Shown here: positions 22,712 to 30,063 of the stretch, one piece after another
Numbering within the stretch: position 1 is the stretch's first letter
Layout: each line of letters opens with the position of its first letter
Origin: JACDAN01 sp035711385
Lineage (GTDB): Bacteria; Actinomycetota; Thermoleophilia; Gaiellales; Gaiellaceae
DNA length: 32,240 nucleotides
NCBI GenBank assembly: GCA_035711385.1
Contig: DASTCG010000154.1
Span: 1 to 32,240 of the forward strand
Reading direction: 5' to 3'
Program-made: the position numbers and the translations under genes
Notes under the pieces: generated by a model
Seen by the model: the letters and a program-made list of their open reading frames with translations, nothing else
Told to the model about the DNA's origin: nothing
Databases searched by the model: none

Positions 22712-23323
22712 ATGTCGCTGCGGCTGCCGACTCGCACGCTCGTGCCTGTGCTCGTTCTCGCCGTGCTGGGCGGGATCGTCGCGACCTTCATGGTCGCGCG
22801 GCCGCCCTCGGGAGGGAGCAGCACGCCGCCGAGCCTCGTCCGGCCGAAGCTCGCGAAGCCACCCGCGGCGCCGGCTCCGGCCCGCGCCAACGCGAAGGCG
22901 AAGGCGCCGACGGCGCGCAAGGCCGCCACGAAGCCGGCGGCGAAGCCGACCGCGAAGCCAAGGCCGGCACCGGTGCCGGTGAAGCCGGCCCCCAAGCCTC
23001 TCGACACACACGGCCTCCCACGCGTACTCGCCGTGGCGCTCGCCGACAGCCGCGTGGTCGTGGTCGGGCTCTACGATCCCGACTCGGAGCTCGACGAGCT
23101 CTCGCTCGCGGAGGCGCGCGCCGGCGCCAAGTCCGCCGGCGTCGGCTTCGTCCCTCTCAACGTCCTGGCCGAGGCGCAATCGCGGCCGCTCGTCGAGAAG
23201 CTCGGAACGCTCGAGAACCCCGGCATCCTCGTCTACCGCAGGCCGAACACGCTCTACGCCCGGATCAGCGGCTTCGCCGACAGCGAGACCGTCGCTCAAG
23301 CGGCCGCGAACGCCCTCCGATGA
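22712..23323 (+). CDS. Membrane-anchored thioredoxin-fold protein without CxxC
   Basis: A 203-residue protein: N-terminal membrane anchor (LVPVLVLAVLGGIVATFMVA), then an Ala/Pro/Lys-rich linker (about 37-95), then a roughly 100-residue alpha/beta domain. That domain contains RVVVVGLYDPDSELDELSLA, GVGFVPLNVLAEAQSRPLVE and NPGILVYRRPNTLYARISGF. The strand order and the final ILVYRRP...GFADSETV resemble a thioredoxin fold, but there is no CxxC, so it is not an oxidoreductase. The domain presumably sits outside the membrane at the pilus base. The function is unknown. Promoter type and position link it to the T4P system. Its stop overlaps the next start as ATGA. Confidence 0.7.
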   Translation: MSLRLPTRTLVPVLVLAVLGGIVATFMVARPPSGGSSTPPSLVRPKLAKPPAAPAPARANAKAKAPTARKAATKPAAKPTAKPRPAPVPVKPAPKPLDTHGLPRVLAVALADSRVVVVGLYDPDSELDELSLAEARAGAKSAGVGFVPLNVLAEAQSRPLVEKLGTLENPGILVYRRPNTLYARISGFADSETVAQAAANALR

Positions 23324-23556
23324 TCGGCGCGCAGCGGCTGAGCACGGCGCGGAAGGACGGCAGGCAGGTCGTGACCCTCCGGCGCGAGGAGTCGGAGGGC
23401 CGGGTCACCGTGCACTGCGAGGTCTACCCCGTGAACAGCCTCCGGGTCGAGCCGATCCGGCCCGGCCCGTATGTCTTCCACTCCGGGGAAGAGGCCAAGG
23501 CGTTCGTGGACGAGGCGACGCGGGCGCTCGAGTACCTCGGCTGCGCCATCTCGTAG
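23320..23556 (+). CDS. Unknown 78-residue protein coupled to the thioredoxin-fold gene
   Basis: A 78-residue soluble protein starting MIGAQRLSTARKDGRQVVTL, then a probable small beta sheet (GRVTVHCEVYPVNSLRVEPI, GPYVFHSGEEAKAFVDEATR) and a C-terminal helix ending LEYLGCAIS. Its start overlaps the preceding stop (ATGA), so it is almost certainly translated. I do not recognise the family. The F-x-S-x-x-E-A-x-x-F-x-x-E-A pattern suggests a small beta-sheet plus helix domain. It is presumably cytoplasmic, since no signal is present. Confidence 0.65.
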   Translation: MIGAQRLSTARKDGRQVVTLRREESEGRVTVHCEVYPVNSLRVEPIRPGPYVFHSGEEAKAFVDEATRALEYLGCAIS

Positions 23557-23575
23557 CCGCCGACAACGAGCAGAG

Positions 23576-23608
23576 GCGTCAGCGCTCTTGCGGCGTCAGC
23601 GTTCTTGC
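23576..23608. repeat. Short direct repeat at the convergent gene ends
   Basis: GCGTCAGCGCTCTTGC (23576-23591) and GCGTCAGCGTTCTTGC (23593-23608) are 16-bp direct repeats differing at one base and offset by 17 bp. The second copy contains the stop codon and last codons of the minus-strand MshEN gene; the first lies just beyond it. This looks like a local slippage duplication. Confidence 0.6.
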
Positions 23609-24945
23609 TCAGCCTGCCATGCAGCCCGCCTCGCCGCCGAACCGAGCCAGCGGCCCTCGGGCTCGACGACGTCGACGGAGACGATCCGCTCCGGCCTGAG
23701 GAACCGTCCGTCGAAGAACGGCCAGCCGCTCCCCGAGGTGATCTCCTCGACGACGGCTCGTGCGTGATCCTTCGCCTCGATGTTCGACTGGAACGCGGCG
23801 ACCTCGATGCGTTCGCCGTCGGCGAGTCGCAGAACGACGGAGCAGGTCTGGACGAGCTCCTCCTCGAAGGTCGTCTCCGGCTCGGGCACCTGGACCGGCT
23901 GCGCGGGCGTCTCCATCACCGGCTCGAAGGCGACGGGCGGCTCGGCCACGACGGGCTCGGCCGGCATGACCGGCTCGACCGGCATGACCGGCTCCGGCAC
24001 CAGCGGCGTCGGGTCGAAGGCGGGCGGCTGGACGACCGGCCGCTCGACCGGCTGCTCCGGCGCGAACGAGATGGGAGGCGGCGCCGGCGGGGGCTCCTGC
24101 GGCAGGGCAGGAGGCTGCTCCACGACGCTCGGCTCCGTGGAGACGACAGGCTGGGTCATCGGTTCTGGCTGCAGAATCGGCTGCGCGACCGGCTGCTCGA
24201 GAGCGGGTGCAGTTTGTGGAGGCGCCACGGGAGGCGGCTCCGGGGCCGGCGCCGGCACGGTCTCGACGGGTGCGACGGCCAGAGGGGCGGGCGCGGCGAG
24301 CGGGTCGACGACGGGTTCAACCGGGGGAGCCGGTGCGGCGGTCGCGCCGTAGGCGACCTCGATCTGGCGCTGGAGGGCATCCCGGCCGGCCACGACGAAG
24401 TGCGGCTCGCAGTTGAGCCCGCGCCGGACGTTCTCGATCACGAGATCGTTCGTCGGGTCTGCGACCGCGACGACCGGACGCCCGTGCTGGAAGCCGATCG
24501 GCAGCACAGTGTGCAGGCGCGCCTTCTCGACCGACAGCAGGCCCACCGCAGCCGGATCGACGACCGCGGCGTCCAGCTGGACGAACGGCAGCCCCTTCTG
24601 ACCGGCGAGGAGCCGGCCGAGATCGTTCTCTGACACGAGGCCGCGCTCCAGCAGCACCTCGCCGAGGCGCTTGCCGCGCTGCATTCCGTCCTGGAGCGCC
24701 TCCTCGAGCTGCTCCTCGGTCAGCAGCCCCTCGCGGAAGATCAGTGTCCCGAGCGGGACGTCGCGCATGTCCGTGACAGGTATGGGCGCAGGAGGCGCCG
24801 GCACCGGTGGCGCCGGAACGGGCTGGACGAGCGGCTCCAGGGGAGCCGCCGGCGAGAGCGTCAGCGGGCTGAGCTGGCCGTCGGGGGCGGGCGCAGGCGC
24901 GGGGGGCGTGCCCAGGTTGGGGTCTCCGAACTCCGCAGTGGACAT
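23596..24945 (-). CDS. Stand-alone MshEN-domain protein with long proline-rich linker
   Basis: A 449-residue protein with no ATPase domain. Residues about 60-200 form an MshEN/T2SSE_N domain. The second 24-residue nucleotide-binding motif, R93 to Q116, is complete: RLG at 93-95, G102, L109, L113 and Q116. The first, from P64, keeps L65-G66, G73, L80 and L84 but has Pro instead of Arg and Gly instead of Gln. In MshE this paired motif binds c-di-GMP. A Pro/Val/Glu-rich linker of about 180 residues follows, then a C-terminal domain (CSVVLRLADGERIEVAAFQS, GWPFFDGRFLRPERIVSVDV). The ATG at 24943-24945 has GAGGAAGAC upstream. A longer frame overlapping the pilB stop has no ribosome site. It probably acts as a cytoplasmic adaptor between c-di-GMP and the PilB motor. 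Confidence 0.75.
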   Translation of the reverse strand: MSTAEFGDPNLGTPPAPAPAPDGQLSPLTLSPAAPLEPLVQPVPAPPVPAPPAPIPVTDMRDVPLGTLIFREGLLTEEQLEEALQDGMQRGKRLGEVLLERGLVSENDLGRLLAGQKGLPFVQLDAAVVDPAAVGLLSVEKARLHTVLPIGFQHGRPVVAVADPTNDLVIENVRRGLNCEPHFVVAGRDALQRQIEVAYGATAAPAPPVEPVVDPLAAPAPLAVAPVETVPAPAPEPPPVAPPQTAPALEQPVAQPILQPEPMTQPVVSTEPSVVEQPPALPQEPPPAPPPISFAPEQPVERPVVQPPAFDPTPLVPEPVMPVEPVMPAEPVVAEPPVAFEPVMETPAQPVQVPEPETTFEEELVQTCSVVLRLADGERIEVAAFQSNIEAKDHARAVVEEITSGSGWPFFDGRFLRPERIVSVDVVEPEGRWLGSAARRAAWQAEQER

Positions 24946-25045
24946 GTCTTCCTCTCGTCGAGACTGGTAGGGGCCGACCGGATCCGTATCGGCGGCCCAA
25001 TTGAGCGTGCCGTCACTCGAATGAGGGAGGCCGCCGGGCTGGAGC

Positions 25046-26839
25046 TCAGACCAGGACACGGCTCAGCTCCTCGAGTGACGTGATCCCGGCGGCGACCTTC
25101 GAGAGCCCGTCGTCCCAGAGCGTGCGCATGCCGCCCTCCATCGCGGCGCGCTCGAGCTCCTCGCGGCTCGCACGGGAGACGGCGAGCACCTCGAGCTCCT
25201 CGGTCATGACGAGCAGCTGGTAGACGCCGATCCGGCCCCGGTAGCCGCTGTGGCCGCAGCGCGGGCATCCGCGCTTGCGGTAGAAGGCCGCGCCGTCAGA
25301 CGCGGCGGCGACCTCCGGGGAGACGCGGTTGCGGAGCAGCTCGTCGATCGACGGGCTGTACATCTCGCAGCAGTGCGGGCAGAGCTTGCGCGCGAGCCGC
25401 TGGGCAAGTACGGCAGAGACGGCAGAGCCGGTGAGGAACGGCTCGACGCCCATCTCGTTCAGGCGCGTGATCGCGCCCGGTGCGTCGTTCGTGTGCAGCG
25501 AGGAGAGGACGAAGTGGCCGGTGAGGGCCGCCTCGATCGAGATCTTCGCCGTCTCGGCATCGCGGATCTCGCCGACCATCACGACGTCGGGGTCGGCGCG
25601 CAGGATCGACCGGAGCGCCGAGGCGAACGTCAATCCCGCCTTGACGTTGATCTGGATCTGGCTGACCCCGGGCAGGCGGTACTCGACCGGATCCTCGACC
25701 GTCACGATGTTGATCTCCGGCCGGTGGATCTCGGTCAGCGCCGAGTAGAGCGTCGTGGACTTTCCCGAGCCGGTCGGGCCGGTCACGAGCAGCGCGCCAC
25801 CGGGCTTGTTGATGATGTCCTGGAGGGTGTTGCGCATGCTCTCCTCGAGGCCGAGCTCCTCGAGAGTCGGCGCCGTCTTGGACTTGTCCAGGAGGCGCAT
25901 GGCGATCTTCTCGCCGTCGACGGTCGGGAGGGTGGCGACGCGGATGTCGAGCAGGCGGCCTGCGGCTGCCGCCGTTAGCGAGATGCGCCCGTCCTGCGGC
26001 TTGCGCCGCTCGGCGATGTCCAGCTTCGCGAGCACCTTGAGACGCGTGATCACTCCGGGTGTCATTCGCTTCGGGACGCGCTGCACCTCGTGCATGACGC
26101 CGTCCGTGCGGAAGCGGACGACGAGCGCGTCCTGCTGCGGCTCGAAGTGGACGTCGGAGGCGCCCTCCTCGGCCGCCTGGAAGATGATCGAGTTCACGAG
26201 GCGAACGAGTGGGGCGTCCGAGATGCCGTCCTCGGCCTCGAGGTCGTCCCCCTCCTGCTCTTCTTCCTCGGGGACGAGCTCCTCCTCGGCCTCGAGCATG
26301 GCCCGGGCGCCGAAGGCCTCGGCAGCGCGGGCGAGCCGCTTCACCTCGGCGAGGATGTCCTCCTTCGAGGCGATCGCGAGCTCGAGCGGCAGCCTCGTCG
26401 CAAGCTTCAGCTCGTCGATCGCGTTCACGTTCTGCGGGTCGGCGATGGCGACCCTGAGGACGCCGTTCTCGATCGCGTACGGGACCGCGATGATCCGCTC
26501 GAGGACGTGGAGCTGGATCTCCTTGGCCGCGTCTTGCGAGACCCCCGTCTCCAGCAGGTCGATCACCGGCATCCCGTAGCGGGCCGAGAGCGCGTTCGCG
26601 ACGAGCTCCGGTGCGGCGAGGCCCTCGTCCACGAGCGCCTGGGCGAAGGAGCTCGTCTTGCCCGCGGAACGGGCCAGGGTGACGTCGGCGGGGCTCAGGA
26701 GGCCGGTCTGCTCGACGAGGTCCGCGACGAGCTCCGCGAGCGCGTTGACCGGAAAGGCAGGCCGAAGCGGGCCCGCCTGCGTGGCCTCGGTCTCCCCGGC
26801 CGCAGGAGTCCGCAGTTGAGCTGGCTGGTCCAACTCCAT
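25046..26839 (-). CDS. pilB: Type IV pilus assembly ATPase PilB
   Basis: A 597-residue assembly ATPase. The N-terminal T2SSE_N domain (about 30-170) lacks the RLG motif (it reads KTSSFAQALVDEGL), so it probably does not bind c-di-GMP by itself. An acidic linker (about 185-205) follows. The ATPase core has ASDVHFEPQQDALVVRFRTD, Walker A GPTGSGKSTT (about 350), Walker B DPDVVMVGEIRDAET (about 413) and a His box LTGHFVLSSLHTND. A zinc-binding four-cysteine unit, CPHC (about 486) and CPRC (about 524), is characteristic of PilB/GspE. It powers pilin polymerisation through PilC. Confidence 0.95.
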   Translation of the reverse strand: MELDQPAQLRTPAAGETEATQAGPLRPAFPVNALAELVADLVEQTGLLSPADVTLARSAGKTSSFAQALVDEGLAAPELVANALSARYGMPVIDLLETGVSQDAAKEIQLHVLERIIAVPYAIENGVLRVAIADPQNVNAIDELKLATRLPLELAIASKEDILAEVKRLARAAEAFGARAMLEAEEELVPEEEEQEGDDLEAEDGISDAPLVRLVNSIIFQAAEEGASDVHFEPQQDALVVRFRTDGVMHEVQRVPKRMTPGVITRLKVLAKLDIAERRKPQDGRISLTAAAAGRLLDIRVATLPTVDGEKIAMRLLDKSKTAPTLEELGLEESMRNTLQDIINKPGGALLVTGPTGSGKSTTLYSALTEIHRPEINIVTVEDPVEYRLPGVSQIQINVKAGLTFASALRSILRADPDVVMVGEIRDAETAKISIEAALTGHFVLSSLHTNDAPGAITRLNEMGVEPFLTGSAVSAVLAQRLARKLCPHCCEMYSPSIDELLRNRVSPEVAAASDGAAFYRKRGCPRCGHSGYRGRIGVYQLLVMTEELEVLAVSRASREELERAAMEGGMRTLWDDGLSKVAAGITSLEELSRVLV

Positions 26840-26852
26840 AACCCGAACGAGG

Positions 26853-26880
26853 TAATCGGCAGGCGGGGCTCATCCCTTGA
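26853..26880 (-). promoter_or_regulatory. Sigma-28-type promoter of pilB
   Basis: TCAAG (26876-26880), 15 bp, GCCGATTA (26853-26860), then 13 nt to the pilB ATG. The -10 has one change (T for A at the seventh position). Confidence 0.68.
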
Positions 26881-26915
26881 ACCGATCGTCCGCGCGGGGC
26901 CGAACGCGCGCGCGG

Positions 26916-27659
26916 CTAGGTGAGGAGCGCGAGGTAGGCGTCCAGCAGCGCGTCGCCCCAGAAGAGGGCGACGACCGAGCCCAGCGCAAGGAACGGGCCG
27001 AAAGGGATGCCCATCTTTCGCGCCTTCGAGCCGTGACGGGCGAGAAGGATCACGGCCGGCACGAGTGCCGCGACCATCGCCAGCATCAGCGCGACGGTCA
27101 CGGACTTCCCGAGCGCGGCGCCCATGAGCAGCGCCAGCTTGACGTCCCCCATCCCCATCCCGGCCGGATAGGCGAGCACGGCGAGGAAGAGGAAGCCCGA
27201 CGCGCCGAGTGCGGCGAGCGCCCACTCCGGGCTCGGCTCGAGCAGCGTGTTCGCGGCGAGAACGACGACGAACGCGGGGATCACGATCCGGTTCGGGATG
27301 ATCCGGTGCGTGAGGTCGATTGCCGAGACCGCCACGAGCACGGCGCAGAAGAGGGCGGCGACGAGCATCTCGCCCGTCAGGCCGAAGGCGAGAACACACG
27401 CCGCGACGAGCAGCGCGGTCGTCAGCTCGACCGCGGGGTAGAGCGGGCTGATCGCTGCGCCGCAGTGCCTGCACCGGCCGCGCAGGGCGAACCACGAGAC
27501 CACCGGAACGTTGTCCCGGGCCGCGATCGGCGTCCCGCACGACATGCATGCGGACGCCGGCCTGACGATCGAGACTTTCCGCGGCACCCGCGCCGCGACG
27601 ACGTTCAGGAAGCTCCCGAGCGCAAGACCCGGGGCAAGAGAGACGAGGGCCAACTCCAT
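26916..27659 (-). CDS. pilD: Prepilin peptidase PilD (A24 family)
   Basis: A 247-residue membrane aspartic protease. The zinc-binding CxxC pairs are C38-C41 and C63-C66. The first catalytic aspartate is D115 in SAIDLTHRIIPN, and the second is D172 in GMGDVKL (the G-x-G-D-x-K-[FL] signature). Seven or eight hydrophobic segments fit the family. The bifunctional form cleaves the prepilin leader and N-methylates the new N-terminus. The presence of the CxxC cytoplasmic loop between helices 1 and 2 fits the bifunctional type. Substrates here would be both PilA copies and the PilV/W/X-like pilins. The ATG at 27657-27659 lies 9 nt after a sigma-28-like -10 box. Confidence 0.95.
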   Translation of the reverse strand: MELALVSLAPGLALGSFLNVVAARVPRKVSIVRPASACMSCGTPIAARDNVPVVSWFALRGRCRHCGAAISPLYPAVELTTALLVAACVLAFGLTGEMLVAALFCAVLVAVSAIDLTHRIIPNRIVIPAFVVVLAANTLLEPSPEWALAALGASGFLFLAVLAYPAGMGMGDVKLALLMGAALGKSVTVALMLAMVAALVPAVILLARHGSKARKMGIPFGPFLALGSVVALFWGDALLDAYLALLT

Positions 27660-27668
27660 CCCCGCGCT

Positions 27669-27696
27669 CTATCGGGGTCGGGTCGGAACTTCTTTA
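27669..27696 (-). promoter_or_regulatory. Sigma-28-type promoter of pilD
   Basis: TAAAG (27692-27696), 15 bp, CCCGATAG (27669-27676), then 9 nt to the ATG. Exact -35 and one change in the -10. Confidence 0.72.
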
Positions 27697-27723
27697 GAGC
27701 TCGTTTCAGGATGCGGCACAGCG

Positions 27724-27739
27724 CTCGTTCTGGAACGAG
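27724..27739 (-). terminator. Hairpin after the PilX-like gene
   Basis: CTCGTT/AACGAG pair around CTGG, 4 nt after the stop codon of the PilX-like gene and before the pilD promoter. It is short (6-7 bp) and may end the PASTA-pilW-pilX transcript. Confidence 0.4.
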
Positions 27740-27743
27740 TTCT

Positions 27744-29447
27744 TTAGCCCGCGAAGAGCTGCGGCGGGTTCGGCTGCGCGTAGACCGCCGGATTCGACGG
27801 CATCCCGACCGGGACCGTCGAGAGGTACGGGAAGTTGTTCGTCGTCAGGTTGTTGCTCAGGATGATGTAGCTGCCGACGACGGGACCGCCGATGTTCACG
27901 TTGTTGCCGAACTCGATCGCGTTCGTGCCGTAGAGCCCGCCCTGGAACGAGAAGTTGTTGTCGACCTGGATGCTGTCTCCCGGGTTCACCTGGCCGCCGT
28001 TCCCGTTCGCGACGATCGTCAGCAGCTCCCCGTTTGGGTTCCAGCTCGCGAACGCGCAGTTCGAGCCCGACGAGGCGCCGCAGAGCGACCCGGTGGCACG
28101 GAAGGTGCCCGAGAGGTACAGCGTCGCCTGGCCGTTGTAGGTGTTGAGGGCGCCGTTCGTGATCCTGGCGCTGCCGTCGATGAAGATCGTCCCCTTGACG
28201 GTGAGGGTCTTCGTCGTGGCGTTCCACGACAGCTCGCCGCTTGGCATGGCGTCGTCCCAGATCACGGTCTGACCTGTCACATGTGACGCCGCGGTGGTGC
28301 CGCTCGAGCCCCGCGTCACCGTCCACGTCGTCGTCCCGAAGCCGGCGGTGACGGTCATGACCTCGTCGTCGATCCTGATCTTGAACTGGGAGGACGGAAA
28401 GCCGCTCGCCGACGCCACCGACACCGTGGTCTGATTCGTCGTGATCGCCCCGGAGAGCGTCGTCGACGCACCGGGGCCGGTGCGACAGATGTACGAGCTC
28501 GGCGGCGTGAGGTCGAAGACGGTCGACACGCTCCCGTCACGCGAGGGGTAGTTGTTGTCGAACGTCGGGATCGCGCCGCTCGAGGTCGTGCAGCTCTGCG
28601 CGGGACCGGGAATCGCGTTCTCGTACCACGTTGCGTAGTCCGCCGTCGGGGGCGGCACGACCGGCGGGTTCGTGCTGACGCCGACCGTCCCGTCCACGAG
28701 CTTGCTGTAGATGTGCCTGGCGTCCTGGTTGCCGCCGCACGTCCCCCAGGAGCCGACGCTGTAACGGCAGTTGCCTCCGACGTACGTCTCCACCCGGGTG
28801 CTCATGCTCGTCGGCGCGCCCACGGCTGCGTTGTTGGAGACGTCGAGCGTGCCGCCGACGATCACCGTGGACTGGGCCAGCTGCACGTTCGGGCTCAGGC
28901 AGAGGTTCCCGGCGACGTACATCCGTGACGAGCCGGCGATGTTGTTGTTCAGGGTCTGATCGCACGTGCTGCCGGTGTGGCCCGCGTAGAGGTAGTTCCA
29001 GACCGGGTTGTTCAGAGGCTGTGTATAGGTGGGAACGATCGGGACCTTCGCCGTCAGCTTCCGCCTCACCTGCGCGACGCCCTGACCGGTCGGATTCGTG
29101 TAGAGACCCAGGCTGGTGATCGTCCACATCGCGTTGGCGCGGTCGAGCGTCCCGTACCACTTCGCCGTCCCGCCTTCGTAGGTCGCTGACGAGGCGGTCG
29201 CCTCGGTCGACGGGAGGACGTCGGGGTCGAGCGCGTTGTTCGTCGGCAGTGAGAGGACGGCCATCGCGTTGTTCAGGCCCGCCTCGGCCAGCGAGAACGC
29301 TCGCTCGCGCTGCTTGCTCACTTCGCTCGCCCGCGAGTTGGCCGTCGTATAGACGAACGTGGTCGTGCCGACGATCGTGAAGACGCCGAGCATTCCGACG
29401 GCCATCACGAGGGCCATTCCGCTCTGTTCAAGCCACAGTCTGCGCAT
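27744..29447 (-). CDS. PilX-like large minor pilin/tip protein
   Basis: About 567 residues from the ATG at 29445-29447 (MRRLWLEQSGMALVMAVGML); an upstream ATG at 29488-29490 would add 14 residues. The N-terminus is PilX/GspK-like: G|MALVM with no Glu at +5, then the helix VGMLGVFTIVGTTTF and SKQRERAFSLAEAGLNNAMA, a segment typical of PilX. The remaining 450 residues are Asn/Thr/Ser/Gly-rich with strings of short beta strands (STVIVGGTLDVSNNAAVG, SIQVDNNFSFQGGLYGTNAI, NNVNIGGPVVGSYIIL), suggesting a beta-helix or bactofilin-like stack. Several Cys may form disulfides. Ordinary PilX is under 200 residues, so this is probably a tip adhesin-type pilin. Confidence 0.75.
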   Translation of the reverse strand: MRRLWLEQSGMALVMAVGMLGVFTIVGTTTFVYTTANSRASEVSKQRERAFSLAEAGLNNAMAVLSLPTNNALDPDVLPSTEATASSATYEGGTAKWYGTLDRANAMWTITSLGLYTNPTGQGVAQVRRKLTAKVPIVPTYTQPLNNPVWNYLYAGHTGSTCDQTLNNNIAGSSRMYVAGNLCLSPNVQLAQSTVIVGGTLDVSNNAAVGAPTSMSTRVETYVGGNCRYSVGSWGTCGGNQDARHIYSKLVDGTVGVSTNPPVVPPPTADYATWYENAIPGPAQSCTTSSGAIPTFDNNYPSRDGSVSTVFDLTPPSSYICRTGPGASTTLSGAITTNQTTVSVASASGFPSSQFKIRIDDEVMTVTAGFGTTTWTVTRGSSGTTAASHVTGQTVIWDDAMPSGELSWNATTKTLTVKGTIFIDGSARITNGALNTYNGQATLYLSGTFRATGSLCGASSGSNCAFASWNPNGELLTIVANGNGGQVNPGDSIQVDNNFSFQGGLYGTNAIEFGNNVNIGGPVVGSYIILSNNLTTNNFPYLSTVPVGMPSNPAVYAQPNPPQLFAG

Positions 29448-29532
29448 CACCGCACGTGCGAGCCACGCCTGAGCGTCCCGCCCTCTCATTTGTCGCCGGG
29501 ATCGGGGGCCTCGCCTCCCCCAAACGGGTACG

Positions 29533-30063
29533 TCAGAGCCGCGTCGTGTTCCGGAGGACGATGTCGGCCTGCAGCCGCCAGACGTGCTTCTTCGCGGCGC
29601 CCACGTCCACGGGCAGCTCGACACGGAGGGTCCCGAGCTTGCCGATCTGGGGCGCCGTGTAGTTGAAGACGTTGTTCGTCGTGATGTAGTCGGCGATCGT
29701 GACACCCGCCCGCCGCAGGCGCCAGCGGCTCGTCGAGACCGACTGCAGGTCATAGACGACGTTCACCTGCGAGCCCCCCGCGCTCGGGCACTGCGCGGGG
29801 AGCGTGACCGTGATCGACGTCGCCGCGCCGGTCGGCGTGATCCCGCTCGCGCAGTGGATCTCGCGCCGCATCTTGTCCACCGCGAGGCGGGCGTTCTGCT
29901 GCGCCTGGAACCGTTCGTTCATCTGCAGCTCCGCGTTCGTCGCGCGGACGAAGAGGACGGTCAGGCCGGTGAGGACGATGCCGAGGATCACCGTGACCTG
30001 GAGGAGCTCGAAAAGCGTGTAGCCCCGCTCGCAGGCGAGGCACCGGCGAACCTTTTCGATCAC
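29533..30063 (-). CDS. PilW-like minor pilin
   Basis: A 176-residue prepilin from a GTG start whose leader ends CERG|YTLFELLQVTVILGIVLT, with Glu at +5. NAELQMNERFQAQQNARLAV and DKMRREIHCASG follow, the usual PilW/GspJ pattern of a long helix leading into an arginine-rich turn and a Cys. The globular part is beta-rich (ITVTLPAQCP, QVNVVYDLQSVSTSRWRLRR). The GTG overlaps the stop of the PASTA gene by 4 nt (GTGA), so both are translated from the same mRNA. It probably primes pilus assembly with the PilV- and PilX-like proteins. Confidence 0.85.
   Translation of the reverse strand: MIEKVRRCLACERGYTLFELLQVTVILGIVLTGLTVLFVRATNAELQMNERFQAQQNARLAVDKMRREIHCASGITPTGAATSITVTLPAQCPSAGGSQVNVVYDLQSVSTSRWRLRRAGVTIADYITTNNVFNYTAPQIGKLGTLRVELPVDVGAAKKHVWRLQADIVLRNTTRL

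Noticed and set aside
23605..24633. Long plus-strand frame of over 300 codons opposite the MshEN gene
   Set aside because: It is antisense low-complexity Gly/Arg/Asp sequence created by the proline-rich linker; the minus-strand protein has recognisable motifs and a ribosome site.
24984..24991. GCCGATAC (minus strand) between pilB and the MshEN gene as another sigma-28-type promoter
   Set aside because: No T(A/C)AAG-like block at 14-16 bp upstream; the sequence there is ACGGC. The MshEN gene can be read from the pilB transcript.
25012..25079. 9-bp inverted repeat GTCACTCGA/TCGAGTGAC around the pilB stop
   Set aside because: The arms are 50 bp apart and one is inside pilB coding sequence; chance is a sufficient explanation.
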